Below are positions 7,485-15,286 of a stretch of DNA of 31,139 bases, in pieces (position 1 is the first letter of the stretch; the number at the start of each line of letters is the position of its first letter). The DNA comes from Candidatus Dojkabacteria bacterium S2_J21. Its GTDB lineage: Bacteria > Patescibacteria > Dojkabacteria > SC72. A program made the position numbers and the translations under genes. The notes beneath the pieces are model-generated. The model was not told the origin of the DNA. It saw only the letters and a list, made by a program, of their open reading frames with translations, and made no database searches. The stretch lies in assembly GCA_019248085.1 (NCBI GenBank), contig JAEHHF010000006.1, positions 1-31,139 of the forward strand, given 5' to 3'.

Positions 7485-7490
7485 ATTATA
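7485..7490 (-). promoter_or_regulatory. -10 box for tRNA-Ser
   Basis: On the minus strand this reads TATAAT, 13 bases before the tRNA 5' end. No convincing -35 is seen. Confidence 0.5.
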
Positions 7491-7511
7491 ATCTATTTAA
7501 TCCATTTGTGC

Positions 7512-7517
7512 TACAAT
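7512..7517 (+). promoter_or_regulatory. -10 box 5 bases before endonuclease IV
   Basis: TACAAT ends 5 bases before the ATG at 7523, so the predicted transcription start coincides with the start codon. No ribosome-binding site fits in the gap. Confidence 0.5.
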
Positions 7518-7522
7518 AAACT

Positions 7523-8392
7523 ATGTATTACGGAATTCATGTATCCTCTGCAGGTGGGATAGAAAACACAATAAAAAATGCTCAAAAATATGGAGTAAAC
7601 GCTATCCAAATAATGCCAACGATACCCATGAGATGGGCGACCAAGCTTTTGTCAGATGAAATGATAATGAATTTCGTTAATGAATTGGAGAATTCTGATG
7701 TAAAAAAAATCCTCATACATGGAATATACCTTACCAATCTAGCCCGAGAGGACAAGCAATTGTTTCATCTTGGCAAAATGGGACTCGTTGTTTACTTAGA
7801 TTTTGCAGAAAGAGTTGCAAATGAAATTAGGAAAAGGAAGGTGGATGCAGAAATATTAGGAGTATGTTTCCACCCAGGAGCACAAAAAGAGCTATCATAT
7901 GAGGACAGCATGGAACGAATATCATATGGGATACAGTGGGTATTAGACGAAGTTCCAGGAACACAGAAGCTTCTCATCGAAAGTACTGCAGGAACTGGTG
8001 GAACTCTAGGAAGAAGCTTTACAGAATTGGGTATATTGAGAAATCAAGTTACAAACAAAGAGAGAGTAGGGTTTGTCATAGATACAGAGCATACATATGC
8101 CGCTGGATATGATTGGGTTAATAATTTTGAAGGGGTGGTGGAAGATCTAGACAGAGAAGTAGGTATTGAGAATATTAGGGCAATACATTTAAATGATTCT
8201 GCAGTAGATTTAGGCACGAACAAGGACAGACATGCGAATCTCGGTGAAGGGAAAATAGGGGAGGAAACCATTAGGAAAATACTCCACGAAAAGAAATTTA
8301 GAGAGATGCCTTTTATACTTGAGACCCCAGGGCTTAAAGATGATCAATCAACAATGTCCGAGGTTGAAATGTTAAAAAAATTAATTAATTAA
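7523..8392 (+). CDS. nfo: Endonuclease IV (AP endonuclease)
   Basis: This enzyme cuts DNA 5' to abasic sites in base-excision repair, using a trinuclear zinc centre in a TIM barrel. The 289 residues carry the family motifs in order: GIHVSSAGG at the start, LIHGIYL (His about 65), CFHPG (about 115), LIESTAG (Glu about 152), DTEHTYAAGYD (Asp and His about 187-190), IHLNDS, DRHANLGEG and ILETPG (Glu about 266). All nine metal ligands of the E. coli enzyme have a counterpart. The usual Cys of DTCH is Glu here. The gene appears to head a repair operon with the small membrane peptide and the helicase-nuclease. Confidence 0.95.
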   Translation: MYYGIHVSSAGGIENTIKNAQKYGVNAIQIMPTIPMRWATKLLSDEMIMNFVNELENSDVKKILIHGIYLTNLAREDKQLFHLGKMGLVVYLDFAERVANEIRKRKVDAEILGVCFHPGAQKELSYEDSMERISYGIQWVLDEVPGTQKLLIESTAGTGGTLGRSFTELGILRNQVTNKERVGFVIDTEHTYAAGYDWVNNFEGVVEDLDREVGIENIRAIHLNDSAVDLGTNKDRHANLGEGKIGEETIRKILHEKKFREMPFILETPGLKDDQSTMSEVEMLKKLIN

Positions 8393-8399
8393 AAACAAA

Positions 8400-8537
8400 A
8401 TGACAGACAAAACCAAAAGAGCCCTAGGTAATGCCCTTAAGAAAACACCAAGCCCGAAAGTCCTGTTTGGTGTTACTGTAGGAATGATATTAATATTGCT
8501 CACATACATAGCTATCTTACTTCTATCAACGAGATAG
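8400..8537 (+). CDS. 45-residue single-helix membrane peptide
   Basis: A short frame from the ATG at 8400 gives a basic N-terminus (MTDKTKRALGNALKKTPSPK) and one hydrophobic helix (about 21-42). The gene begins 7 bases after endonuclease IV, and its TAG shares a base with the GTG start of the helicase (8537). This tight fit between two genes is the main argument that it is real. No family is recognised. It may simply couple translation across the operon. Confidence 0.6.
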   Translation: MTDKTKRALGNALKKTPSPKVLFGVTVGMILILLTYIAILLLSTR

Positions 8538-11500
8538 TGTCTCAGATTAACCTCAATGAAAACCAACAGCAAGCTGTCCAATATACAGATGGAGACCTTT
8601 TGATTATTGCTGGGGCAGGAACCGGTAAGACCGCAGTTATTACACAAAGAATCTTGTATCTCATTAAGAAATGTAATGTAAAACCATCGGAGATATTGGC
8701 ACTAACGTTTACAGAAAAGGCAGCTGCCGAAATGCAAGAGAGAATAGACAAGGAGATGGAATATGGGTATGAAGAACCCAAGATTTCAACCTTTCATTCA
8801 TTTTGCGATGGGATATTGAGAGAAGGTGGTTACAACATGGGACTTGATGGGGGATATTCACTAATGACTACTGCACAGTCATATATATTTCTTCGCAAGT
8901 ACTACCATGATCTTCCCTTAGACACTCTAAAGCCAAGGGGACAGGTCACCAAAACATTGAATGATATATTGAAACACTTCTCTCGATTGCAAGACGAAGA
9001 TGTCTCCCCAGAAGACTATCTTAAATTTGTTAAGACCATACCAAAGAACACTTTGGAACAGAAAGCAGACCACCAGAAATACAAAGAACTTTCAGAGACA
9101 TACAAGATGTATTCCGATTTGAAGATGCAAGAATCTAAAGTAGATTTTGGAGACCTAATTATTCTTGCATTAAAGCTTTTCAGAGAGAGACCAAATATCC
9201 TTGAGAAATACAGAAACAAGTTTAAATATATTCTTGTAGATGAGTTCCAAGATACCAACTATACCCAAAATGTATTGGTAAATATCCTTACATTAGGGTT
9301 AGAAGGAAAGAAGAGAAATGGGGCTAAGGAAAAGAAAGTTGGGAAACAGAAAAGGCCCCTTCTTACAGTGGTCGGTGATGATGACCAAGCGATTTACAAA
9401 TTTAGAGGGGCCGCCATCTCAAACATTCTTCAGTTTAAGGAAACATATTCAGATGCAAAAGAAGTCGTATTAACAGAGAATTACAGATCGAAACAAGAGA
9501 TACTGGATGCTTCACATACTTTAATTAGCAAGAATAATCCCAATAGGTTGGAAATCACAGAGAAAATAGACAAGAAATTAGTAGCAAAAGCTGTTTTCGA
9601 GAAAGCCAATGGAAATGTAGTAAACCTAATTGCCGCGGGGAATGAAAATGCCGAAGCCGAACAAGTAGTAGAGGAGATTGCAAAGCTTACAGGATTCGGA
9701 GAATATTCGGAACAGGTCTCTACATCAGAGGTTTTTGATGAGAAAGGACAATCTTCTTTTGTTAAAACAGAAAACAAAAAGCAACCATATCGATTCTCTG
9801 ATATTGCCATATTAGTTAGGGCTAATGCTCATTCCGAGCAATTTGTACAAGCACTCCGAAATGCAGGCATTCCATACAAGCTTGGTGGTTCCAGAGGACT
9901 ATACTTTAGACCAGAGATCCAAAATCTCATTGCCTTTCTTAAAGTTTTAGTAGATTACTCTGATGAAATCTCAATGTACAAAATGTTAGCTATGCCGATA
10001 TGGAATCTAACGCCAAGGGAATATATGGATATTAATAGGCTGGCAAGGGAGGAGAGGCTGACGTTATTTGAGGAGTTAGAGAAACTTTGGGATGTGAAAT
10101 TAGGGCAGGAAGAGAAAGTCGACCTAGGAGAGATCAATAACCCAATTATCGAGAAGGTGTTTAGTGCTGAATCCATAGCAGGTGTTACAAATTTCTTAAT
10201 GATTTTGCAGAGTTGTATCCTCAAAGTTAAAGATGCCCGACCTATTACAGAGATATTGTATGAATTTGTGAAAAACAGTGGATACTTAGATTCATTCGTA
10301 AGGGAGGAAACAGCGGATAGTTTGTTCGCAGTCTCAAACATGCAAAAATTCTTTGAGTCGGTCAAAAAGTATGAGAAAGACAACTCAGATACCAATATAT
10401 ATGAATATGTTGATTTCATCGACTATTGTATTGAAGTCGGGGAGTCTCCAGTTGTTGACCAATCGGAGTTGGAAGACTTCAACGCAGTAAATATACTCAC
10501 GGTACACGGATCAAAGGGATTAGAATTCCCAGCAGTATTCTTGGTGAATCTTGTCGCTCAGAGGTTCCCGTCTAAGAATATGAGTGATTCGATTCCAATT
10601 CCTGAGGATCTAATTAAAGAAATGTTAGACAAGAAGATGAGTCCAGAGGAATCGCACATTCAAGAAGAAAGGCGTCTATTCTACGTTGGTGCCACTCGCG
10701 CGAAGGAGAAGCTGTTTCTTTCTGCCGCCAGTTTCTATGGAGATGCGAAGACAAAGAAAAAACCTAGTTTATTCTTGTATGAGATATTGGACAGGGATGT
10801 TCTCGAAGAGTTTAACTTTGAGAAAGGGAAGGTAGGGGTTGATAGTTACGAAGGGAAAGAAGATCTTTCTGTTGTGCCTAGGAATGTAAAAATTGAACTA
10901 ATGAAGAATTTCAGTTATTCACAGCTGGACACATATGAGCTATGTCCAAGAAAATATGAGTATGCATATGTATTACGAGTTCCACAGAAGCCTAATTCGG
11001 CTATGTCATTTGGAACAACCATTCACAATACGATGAAGGATTTCTATACATTGCTTAAGACATCAAAGGAAGGTATCGAGGGAATAGTTGGACAACCGAC
11101 GATGGATGATCTCTTAAGGTTATATAACAATAACTGGGTTCGAGCTGGATATGACAACAGTAAGCATGAAAACATGAAGAAAGAGCAGGGTGAGAAGATG
11201 TTAAGAAGATATTTTGAAAGAATATACTCAAAAGATGAAAGCCCATTAAATTTGGAAGAATCTTTTGTTATGCATTTAGGAGAAAGTACATTCGCAGGGA
11301 AGATAGACCGAATTGACTATGTGGGGGAGGAGGATGGTGTAAAACAAGTTTGTATAGTAGATTACAAAACAGGTAAGGTTAAAAAAGAAGCGGATATTAA
11401 GAAAGACCTGCAATTATCTTTGTATGCGATATTCGTTGAAGAAAAGCTCGGATATAAAGTTGTCAGTGCGCAATATATCTTCCTAGAAGATGGGGTGAAG

Positions 11501-11659
11501 GTCGATGTAGATATTTCTGCCAAACGAAGAGAGAAAGCCAAAGAAAGAATGGTGGAAATTATAGAGAAGATAAAGGATAGAGACTTCCGTGCTCTTCCAG
11601 ACATGTATAAATGCCATGGTTGTGACTATCGTACTGTGTGTGAATTCGCTAAATTGTAA
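8537..11659 (+). CDS. UvrD/AddA-like helicase fused to PD-(D/E)XK Fe-S nuclease
   Basis: A 1040-residue SF1A helicase-nuclease. The helicase part has Walker A GAGTGKTAVITQR (about residue 27), DEFQDTNYTQ (motif II), GDDDQAIYKFRG (motif III), ENYRSKQE (motif IV), LTVHGSKGLEFPAVF (motif V, about 654) and RRLFYVGATRAKEKL (motif VI). The C-terminal 240 residues are a RecB-type nuclease: CPRKYEY (about 803), GTTIHNTM, GKIDRID and VDYKTGK as catalytic Asp/Lys, and a terminal CHGCDYRTVC. The four Cys match the AddB/Cas4-type 4Fe-4S cluster. The expected role is double-strand break end resection or general repair. The start is GTG at 8537; no AddB partner is visible nearby. Confidence 0.93.
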   Translation: MSQINLNENQQQAVQYTDGDLLIIAGAGTGKTAVITQRILYLIKKCNVKPSEILALTFTEKAAAEMQERIDKEMEYGYEEPKISTFHSFCDGILREGGYNMGLDGGYSLMTTAQSYIFLRKYYHDLPLDTLKPRGQVTKTLNDILKHFSRLQDEDVSPEDYLKFVKTIPKNTLEQKADHQKYKELSETYKMYSDLKMQESKVDFGDLIILALKLFRERPNILEKYRNKFKYILVDEFQDTNYTQNVLVNILTLGLEGKKRNGAKEKKVGKQKRPLLTVVGDDDQAIYKFRGAAISNILQFKETYSDAKEVVLTENYRSKQEILDASHTLISKNNPNRLEITEKIDKKLVAKAVFEKANGNVVNLIAAGNENAEAEQVVEEIAKLTGFGEYSEQVSTSEVFDEKGQSSFVKTENKKQPYRFSDIAILVRANAHSEQFVQALRNAGIPYKLGGSRGLYFRPEIQNLIAFLKVLVDYSDEISMYKMLAMPIWNLTPREYMDINRLAREERLTLFEELEKLWDVKLGQEEKVDLGEINNPIIEKVFSAESIAGVTNFLMILQSCILKVKDARPITEILYEFVKNSGYLDSFVREETADSLFAVSNMQKFFESVKKYEKDNSDTNIYEYVDFIDYCIEVGESPVVDQSELEDFNAVNILTVHGSKGLEFPAVFLVNLVAQRFPSKNMSDSIPIPEDLIKEMLDKKMSPEESHIQEERRLFYVGATRAKEKLFLSAASFYGDAKTKKKPSLFLYEILDRDVLEEFNFEKGKVGVDSYEGKEDLSVVPRNVKIELMKNFSYSQLDTYELCPRKYEYAYVLRVPQKPNSAMSFGTTIHNTMKDFYTLLKTSKEGIEGIVGQPTMDDLLRLYNNNWVRAGYDNSKHENMKKEQGEKMLRRYFERIYSKDESPLNLEESFVMHLGESTFAGKIDRIDYVGEEDGVKQVCIVDYKTGKVKKEADIKKDLQLSLYAIFVEEKLGYKVVSAQYIFLEDGVKVDVDISAKRREKAKERMVEIIEKIKDRDFRALPDMYKCHGCDYRTVCEFAKL

Positions 11660-11669
11660 TGTGATATAG

Positions 11670-11675
11670 TATAAT
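11670..11675 (+). promoter_or_regulatory. -10 box 7 bases before the first pilin-like gene
   Basis: TATAAT ends 7 bases before the ATG at 11683, placing the likely transcription start at the start codon. No -35 at the normal spacing is obvious. Confidence 0.5.
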
Positions 11676-11682
11676 AACAGCT

Positions 11683-12027
11683 ATGAATATTGTAGAAACA
11701 TTCAACAACTTGGTAGCTCAGAAAGCATACGCATCGCTGGGTGCTACTCTTAATGAGAAATTAGGAACTCTCCAGAATACTGTTACAGATGAAAACGACT
11801 TCGTCAAACGTATCACAGAGATAGCAATTCCCCTAAGTGTTATATGTGTTGTACTCCTTTTGGTATACGGAGGCTTTATGCTAATGTCAAGTAAGGGAGA
11901 CCCAGACAAGCTTCAGGAAGCAAAGCAAGTTATCACGAATGCTATAATCGGTTTTGTTGTAGTTTTGTTATGTGTGGCGATACTATTATTAATTTCTAAC
12001 ACCCTAGGGTTAAAGATATATGAATAA
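11683..12027 (+). CDS. VirB2/TrbC-like two-helix membrane protein 1
   Basis: A 114-residue member of the tandem set at 11683-13361. It has a hydrophilic N-terminus of about 45 residues without a clear signal peptide, a first membrane helix (about 47-68), a short loop SSKGDPDKLQEAKQVI and a second helix (about 85-106). The shared motif is a Gly pair, then about 7 residues, then GD-x2-K-x3-A and a second helix starting AI[IV]G. Such small two-helix proteins resemble TrbC/VirB2 pilins of type IV secretion and are common in Patescibacteria. The pilin role is inferred, not shown. Its last 8 bases overlap the next gene. Confidence 0.75.
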   Translation: MNIVETFNNLVAQKAYASLGATLNEKLGTLQNTVTDENDFVKRITEIAIPLSVICVVLLLVYGGFMLMSSKGDPDKLQEAKQVITNAIIGFVVVLLCVAILLLISNTLGLKIYE

Positions 12028-12325
12028 CCTATTGGCAGTTAACATCTCGGATATATCAAGCTGGTTAAATACAGGGCCGTATAGTGATGTTAATACATTA
12101 GTTAATGGGAAAATTATTACAGCAATAAACTTCTTCGTCCTATTCTCTGCTGTAATAGCTGTAATAATGTTGATAGTTGCGGGCTATACATTTATCACTT
12201 CTGCAGGGGATGCCGACAAGGTCGACAAAGCGAGCAAAACGCTTACTGCGGCTATCGTTGGAATGGTAGTTGTGTTTGTTGCAAAGATATTAGTACAGTA
12301 CATATTGAGTATTGTTGGACAATAG
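12020..12325 (+). CDS. VirB2/TrbC-like two-helix membrane protein 2
   Basis: 101 residues with no cleavable signal: a polar N-terminal region of about 33 residues, helix 1 (about 35-58), loop TSAGDADKVDKASKTL and helix 2 (about 75-98). The loop is very close to that of proteins 3 and 5 in the set. The ATG lies inside the end of gene 1 (8-base overlap), which indicates coupled translation. The set probably arose by duplication, and its members differ mainly at the N-terminus. Confidence 0.75.
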   Translation: MNNLLAVNISDISSWLNTGPYSDVNTLVNGKIITAINFFVLFSAVIAVIMLIVAGYTFITSAGDADKVDKASKTLTAAIVGMVVVFVAKILVQYILSIVGQ

Positions 12326-12327
12326 AG

Positions 12328-12356
12328 TTGCATGTTGGGGTTTCTTTTTATATAAT
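12328..12356 (+). promoter_or_regulatory. Strong promoter before pilin-like gene 3
   Basis: TTGCAT (12328-12333), a 17-base spacer and TATAAT (12351-12356) form a near-consensus vegetative promoter. Transcription would start near 12363, with a leader of about 25 bases. It lets genes 3-5 be expressed apart from genes 1-2. Confidence 0.65.
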
Positions 12357-12387
12357 TAGTACATAAATTAAATATATCTATTGTTCT

Positions 12388-12741
12388 ATGAAGACTACAA
12401 AAATATTAGCAACAGCATCTTCTGTGTTCTCAGGGTTGTTTTTGACTTCTGCAGCTTATGCTCAGTCAGCAAATGATTACCTAGGTAAAATCACAGTTGG
12501 TAAAGATGGTGATCTTATGACCTTAATCTATAGCTTGATCAACTGGTCAATTGGTATCGCAGCTTTGGTGTGTGTAGTTGTATTGATCTTCAGTGGATAT
12601 AAATATATAACTGCAGCTGGTGATGAGAATAAAGTAGAAAGTGCTACAAAAACTCTAACATTCGCAATAATCGGACTAGTGGTCTGCTTCATAGCAGTAA
12701 TCTTGGTAAGGTTTGTATTGCAGAACTTGATAAAGGTCTAA
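12388..12741 (+). CDS. VirB2/TrbC-like two-helix protein 3 with signal peptide
   Basis: 117 residues. It starts with a typical cleavable signal (MKTTKILATASSVFSG, ending SAAYAQS, with cleavage likely after AYA). Then come a short polar region, helix 1 (about 52-73), loop TAAGDENKVESATKTL and helix 2 (about 88-112). Signal peptide plus two helices with a short GD-x2-K loop is the architecture of VirB2/TrbC propilins. It has its own strong promoter, so it may be the major subunit. That is inference. Confidence 0.8.
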   Translation: MKTTKILATASSVFSGLFLTSAAYAQSANDYLGKITVGKDGDLMTLIYSLINWSIGIAALVCVVVLIFSGYKYITAAGDENKVESATKTLTFAIIGLVVCFIAVILVRFVLQNLIKV

Positions 12742-12768
12742 TAGCTACTGATTTTAAAACCTTCAAAT

Positions 12769-13050
12769 ATGGATATGATAGTGGATTTGGGCCCTTTAAA
12801 TGGTACTAGTTTTGAAAGCTTGTCAGATTTTTTGTATTTCGTAATTAATTACGCTATTACAATATCTGCATTAGTAGCTGTTGGGTCTTTGATACTATCT
12901 GGGTTCAGATATCTCCTCTCCTTTGGAGATGAGAAGAAGATAAAGGTAGCTACAAGTTCTTTAGTTTATTCGTTGATAGGGTTGGGACTTGTATTTATAG
13001 CTCCAACAATTATAGAATTTGTTATTAATCAATTACTAAGTATAAAATGA
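12769..13050 (+). CDS. VirB2/TrbC-like two-helix membrane protein 4
   Basis: The shortest member, 93 residues. A polar N-terminus of about 20 residues is followed by helix 1 (about 24-46), loop LSFGDEKKIKVATSSL and helix 2 (about 66-88). The loop is more diverged than in its neighbours. It ends in TGA, overlapping the next ATG as ATGA. This stop shows that UGA is not a Gly codon here. An alternative start is two codons downstream at 12775. Confidence 0.7.
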   Translation: MDMIVDLGPLNGTSFESLSDFLYFVINYAITISALVAVGSLILSGFRYLLSFGDEKKIKVATSSLVYSLIGLGLVFIAPTIIEFVINQLLSIK

Positions 13051-13361
13051 AAATAGCTAATAAAATATTTTTCTCTTTACTTCCATTTCTAATAGCGTCT
13101 CCTGTATTAGCGGAGGAAGATATTCCTACAATAGGTGACCTAGGAAATGTCGTTGACAAGGTTGTTAGTTTAATACTCCCAATTGCAGGTATCGTATGTG
13201 TTGTATTCATAATAATAGGTGGATATATGTGGATTACATCTGCGGGTGATCCCTCAAAGATTAAACAGGCGCAAGGGACATTAACATGGTCGATTATTGG
13301 ACTTGTTGTAATCCTGATGGCTACAGCCATTATCAGTGTAGTTACAAAGTTCGTAGGGTAA
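13047..13361 (+). CDS. VirB2/TrbC-like two-helix protein 5 with signal peptide
   Basis: 104 residues. A signal peptide (MKIANKIFFSLLPFLIASPVLA, written here as MKIANKIFFSLLPF plus LIASPVLA) has cleavage likely after VLA. Helix 1 is at about 40-63, then loop TSAGDPSKIKQAQGTL and helix 2 at about 78-102. It overlaps gene 4 by 4 bases and ends 36 bases before the SpoIID-type gene. Like protein 3 it has a cleavable signal; proteins 1, 2 and 4 lack one, so the set may contain two functional classes. Confidence 0.78.
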   Translation: MKIANKIFFSLLPFLIASPVLAEEDIPTIGDLGNVVDKVVSLILPIAGIVCVVFIIIGGYMWITSAGDPSKIKQAQGTLTWSIIGLVVILMATAIISVVTKFVG

Positions 13362-13386
13362 GAAAAACCTCCTCCTGAGTATAGTG

Positions 13387-13392
13387 TATAAT
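13387..13392 (+). promoter_or_regulatory. -10 box 5 bases before the SpoIID-type gene
   Basis: TATAAT ends 5 bases before the ATG at 13398, predicting a leaderless mRNA. No matching -35 is seen. Confidence 0.5.
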
Positions 13393-13397
13393 GGGAT

Positions 13398-15239
13398 ATG
13401 GTCAAAAAGCCCCAACTTTTTCTACAATTATGTTTGGCAATTTTCTTAAGTATATATACCTTTTCTTTGTTTACATACCCAGTATATTCTGACGAAGCGT
13501 CTGATCTGCAACAGCAGATAGATCAGAAAAATCAAGAACTATTACAAAAACAAACAACACTTTCAAGTATAGAGGCAAAGATTAAAGAGATTAGTGGGAG
13601 TAACTATTCCGTTAGTCAGAAGATAAACTTGATTAATGCAGAGATTACAAAATTGAATGATAGTATTGCTCTGACAGATGGAGCATTAAATGCGAAGATT
13701 AAAGAGATAGAGGATAAGCAGGCTCTATTAGAGGCAAAGAAAACAGAGATGGATAGAATCTCTGGTGATCTGTATATGCAATCTAGGTATAGGATGGCAA
13801 CATTCTTCCTTTCTGGTGATAGCTGGGATACTTTGGTTAAGGAGTTCTTCATAAAGAAGAATACACTTTCCATATTAAAAAATGATGTTGAACAGATAAA
13901 TGGAGAGTTTAGTAGTTTGGCTGAGAGTAAGGCTGAGTTAGAAGGGCAGAAGTCTGTATTAGATGCTCAAAAGAAGGATATGGATGATTCATATGCATTG
14001 TTAGCTGCAGAGAAGGCAAAATTACAGAGAGAATTGAACAGTCAATATAGCAGCAAAAATAGTCTGAGTTCTCAGATCGGAAATCTAACCAAAGAAATCT
14101 CTCAACTACAACAATTCCTTTTAGTGGCAAAATCCGGAGGAACAATCATTGATGCAAACACAGTTCCCAACAGCTCTTCTGATCCAGCATCATCTTTAGC
14201 ATATTTTAGGAGCAATGCCCCAGGTGGTTCTTTTGCAGTCTTTGCTTTTGGTGCATACACGCATAGGAATGGTATGAGCCAATGGGGAGCAAGAGCGAGG
14301 GCTGAGGCTGGTCAGACATATGAACAAATCTTGGCATTTTACTATCCAGGGAAGACATTCAGAACTGGTACTGTTGTAAATAAATCTACCGGAGTAAGCG
14401 AAGCAATTATGACAAATATTTCTACAACAACATATGGAACTCTCAACTTCGAAGATGATTACCTATTAAGGCTTAATGAGATGCCAGAAAGTTGGGATAT
14501 GCAAGCATTGAAAGCCCAAGTAATAATTGCCAGAACCTTCGCTATCAACTATACAAATAACGGACGATCTTCAATCTGTACAACAGAATCTTGTCAGGTA
14601 ATTGGTGATGGACAAAAGACAGGTGCCTGGGCGGATGCGGTGCGATCTACAAGGGGAATTGTGCTTACTGACTCTGCGGGGAAGGTCTTCTCTGCCCAGT
14701 ACGCAGCAGTGCATGGAGGGTGGGGTAATGGAACTGGTTGGGATACTACAACTGGAACCGGAGACTATGCTAACTGGACTGGCGATGCATGGGAAAGCAT
14801 CTCAGGTGTTAGCTGGTTCTACAAAACATGGTTTAGAAAGGGATATGCTTTAAGCGGTAATGATTGTGGCCATACACCATGGCTATCTAACGCCGAAATG
14901 TCAGATATCTTGAATGCATACCTACTTTGGATTAGTAACGGAAAGACATCCAGTGATCCAAGGATAGTATCGACAGATGTTACTAGGTGTTGGGGACAAG
15001 CCGCAAATCCGTACAGTATGACAGAGTTAAGAAACATAGTATCTAATCCAGTCACATCAGTTTACAGTGCCGTCTCTGCGAATTCTGGAGGGACGACTTC
15101 GACAGTCTCATTTAATACAAATAGGGGTATTCTCGCTATCTCTGGAACAGATTTCAAAGCTATATATAATATGAGAGCTCCGAGTTATTTGAGTATTCCT
15201 CAAAATAGCTTCATAAATATTAATATTGAGTACAAGTAA
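13398..15239 (+). CDS. Secreted coiled-coil protein with SpoIID/LytB domain
   Basis: A 613-residue exported protein: signal peptide (about 1-30), a long coiled coil (about 33-235) like those of CwlO/EnvC-type cell-wall regulators, then a SpoIID-type domain. SpoIID enzymes are lytic transglycosylases acting on peptidoglycan glycan strands. NGMSQWGARARAEAG and ILAFYYPGKTF appear first (about 290-315), followed by LNEMPESW and ALKAQVIIARTFA (about 360-380, with the putative catalytic Glu). In B. subtilis SpoIID the GMSQ segment comes last, so this is the permuted order. Four Cys follow the catalytic region. In the cluster it could locally open the wall for an envelope complex (inference). Confidence 0.85.
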   Translation: MVKKPQLFLQLCLAIFLSIYTFSLFTYPVYSDEASDLQQQIDQKNQELLQKQTTLSSIEAKIKEISGSNYSVSQKINLINAEITKLNDSIALTDGALNAKIKEIEDKQALLEAKKTEMDRISGDLYMQSRYRMATFFLSGDSWDTLVKEFFIKKNTLSILKNDVEQINGEFSSLAESKAELEGQKSVLDAQKKDMDDSYALLAAEKAKLQRELNSQYSSKNSLSSQIGNLTKEISQLQQFLLVAKSGGTIIDANTVPNSSSDPASSLAYFRSNAPGGSFAVFAFGAYTHRNGMSQWGARARAEAGQTYEQILAFYYPGKTFRTGTVVNKSTGVSEAIMTNISTTTYGTLNFEDDYLLRLNEMPESWDMQALKAQVIIARTFAINYTNNGRSSICTTESCQVIGDGQKTGAWADAVRSTRGIVLTDSAGKVFSAQYAAVHGGWGNGTGWDTTTGTGDYANWTGDAWESISGVSWFYKTWFRKGYALSGNDCGHTPWLSNAEMSDILNAYLLWISNGKTSSDPRIVSTDVTRCWGQAANPYSMTELRNIVSNPVTSVYSAVSANSGGTTSTVSFNTNRGILAISGTDFKAIYNMRAPSYLSIPQNSFININIEYK

Positions 15240-15286
15240 ATCTTGTCCTGTCACTCATTCTATGTTATCGTTATACCATCAAACAT

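Noticed and set aside
8381..8781. Minus-strand frames opposite the start of the helicase and the small peptide
   Set aside because: They overlap strongly supported plus-strand genes and show no protein-like features.
13048..13050. Recoding of UGA as glycine, known in some Patescibacteria
   Set aside because: The TGA here ends a protein at the expected length and overlaps the next start; no gene in the window needs UGA read as an amino acid.
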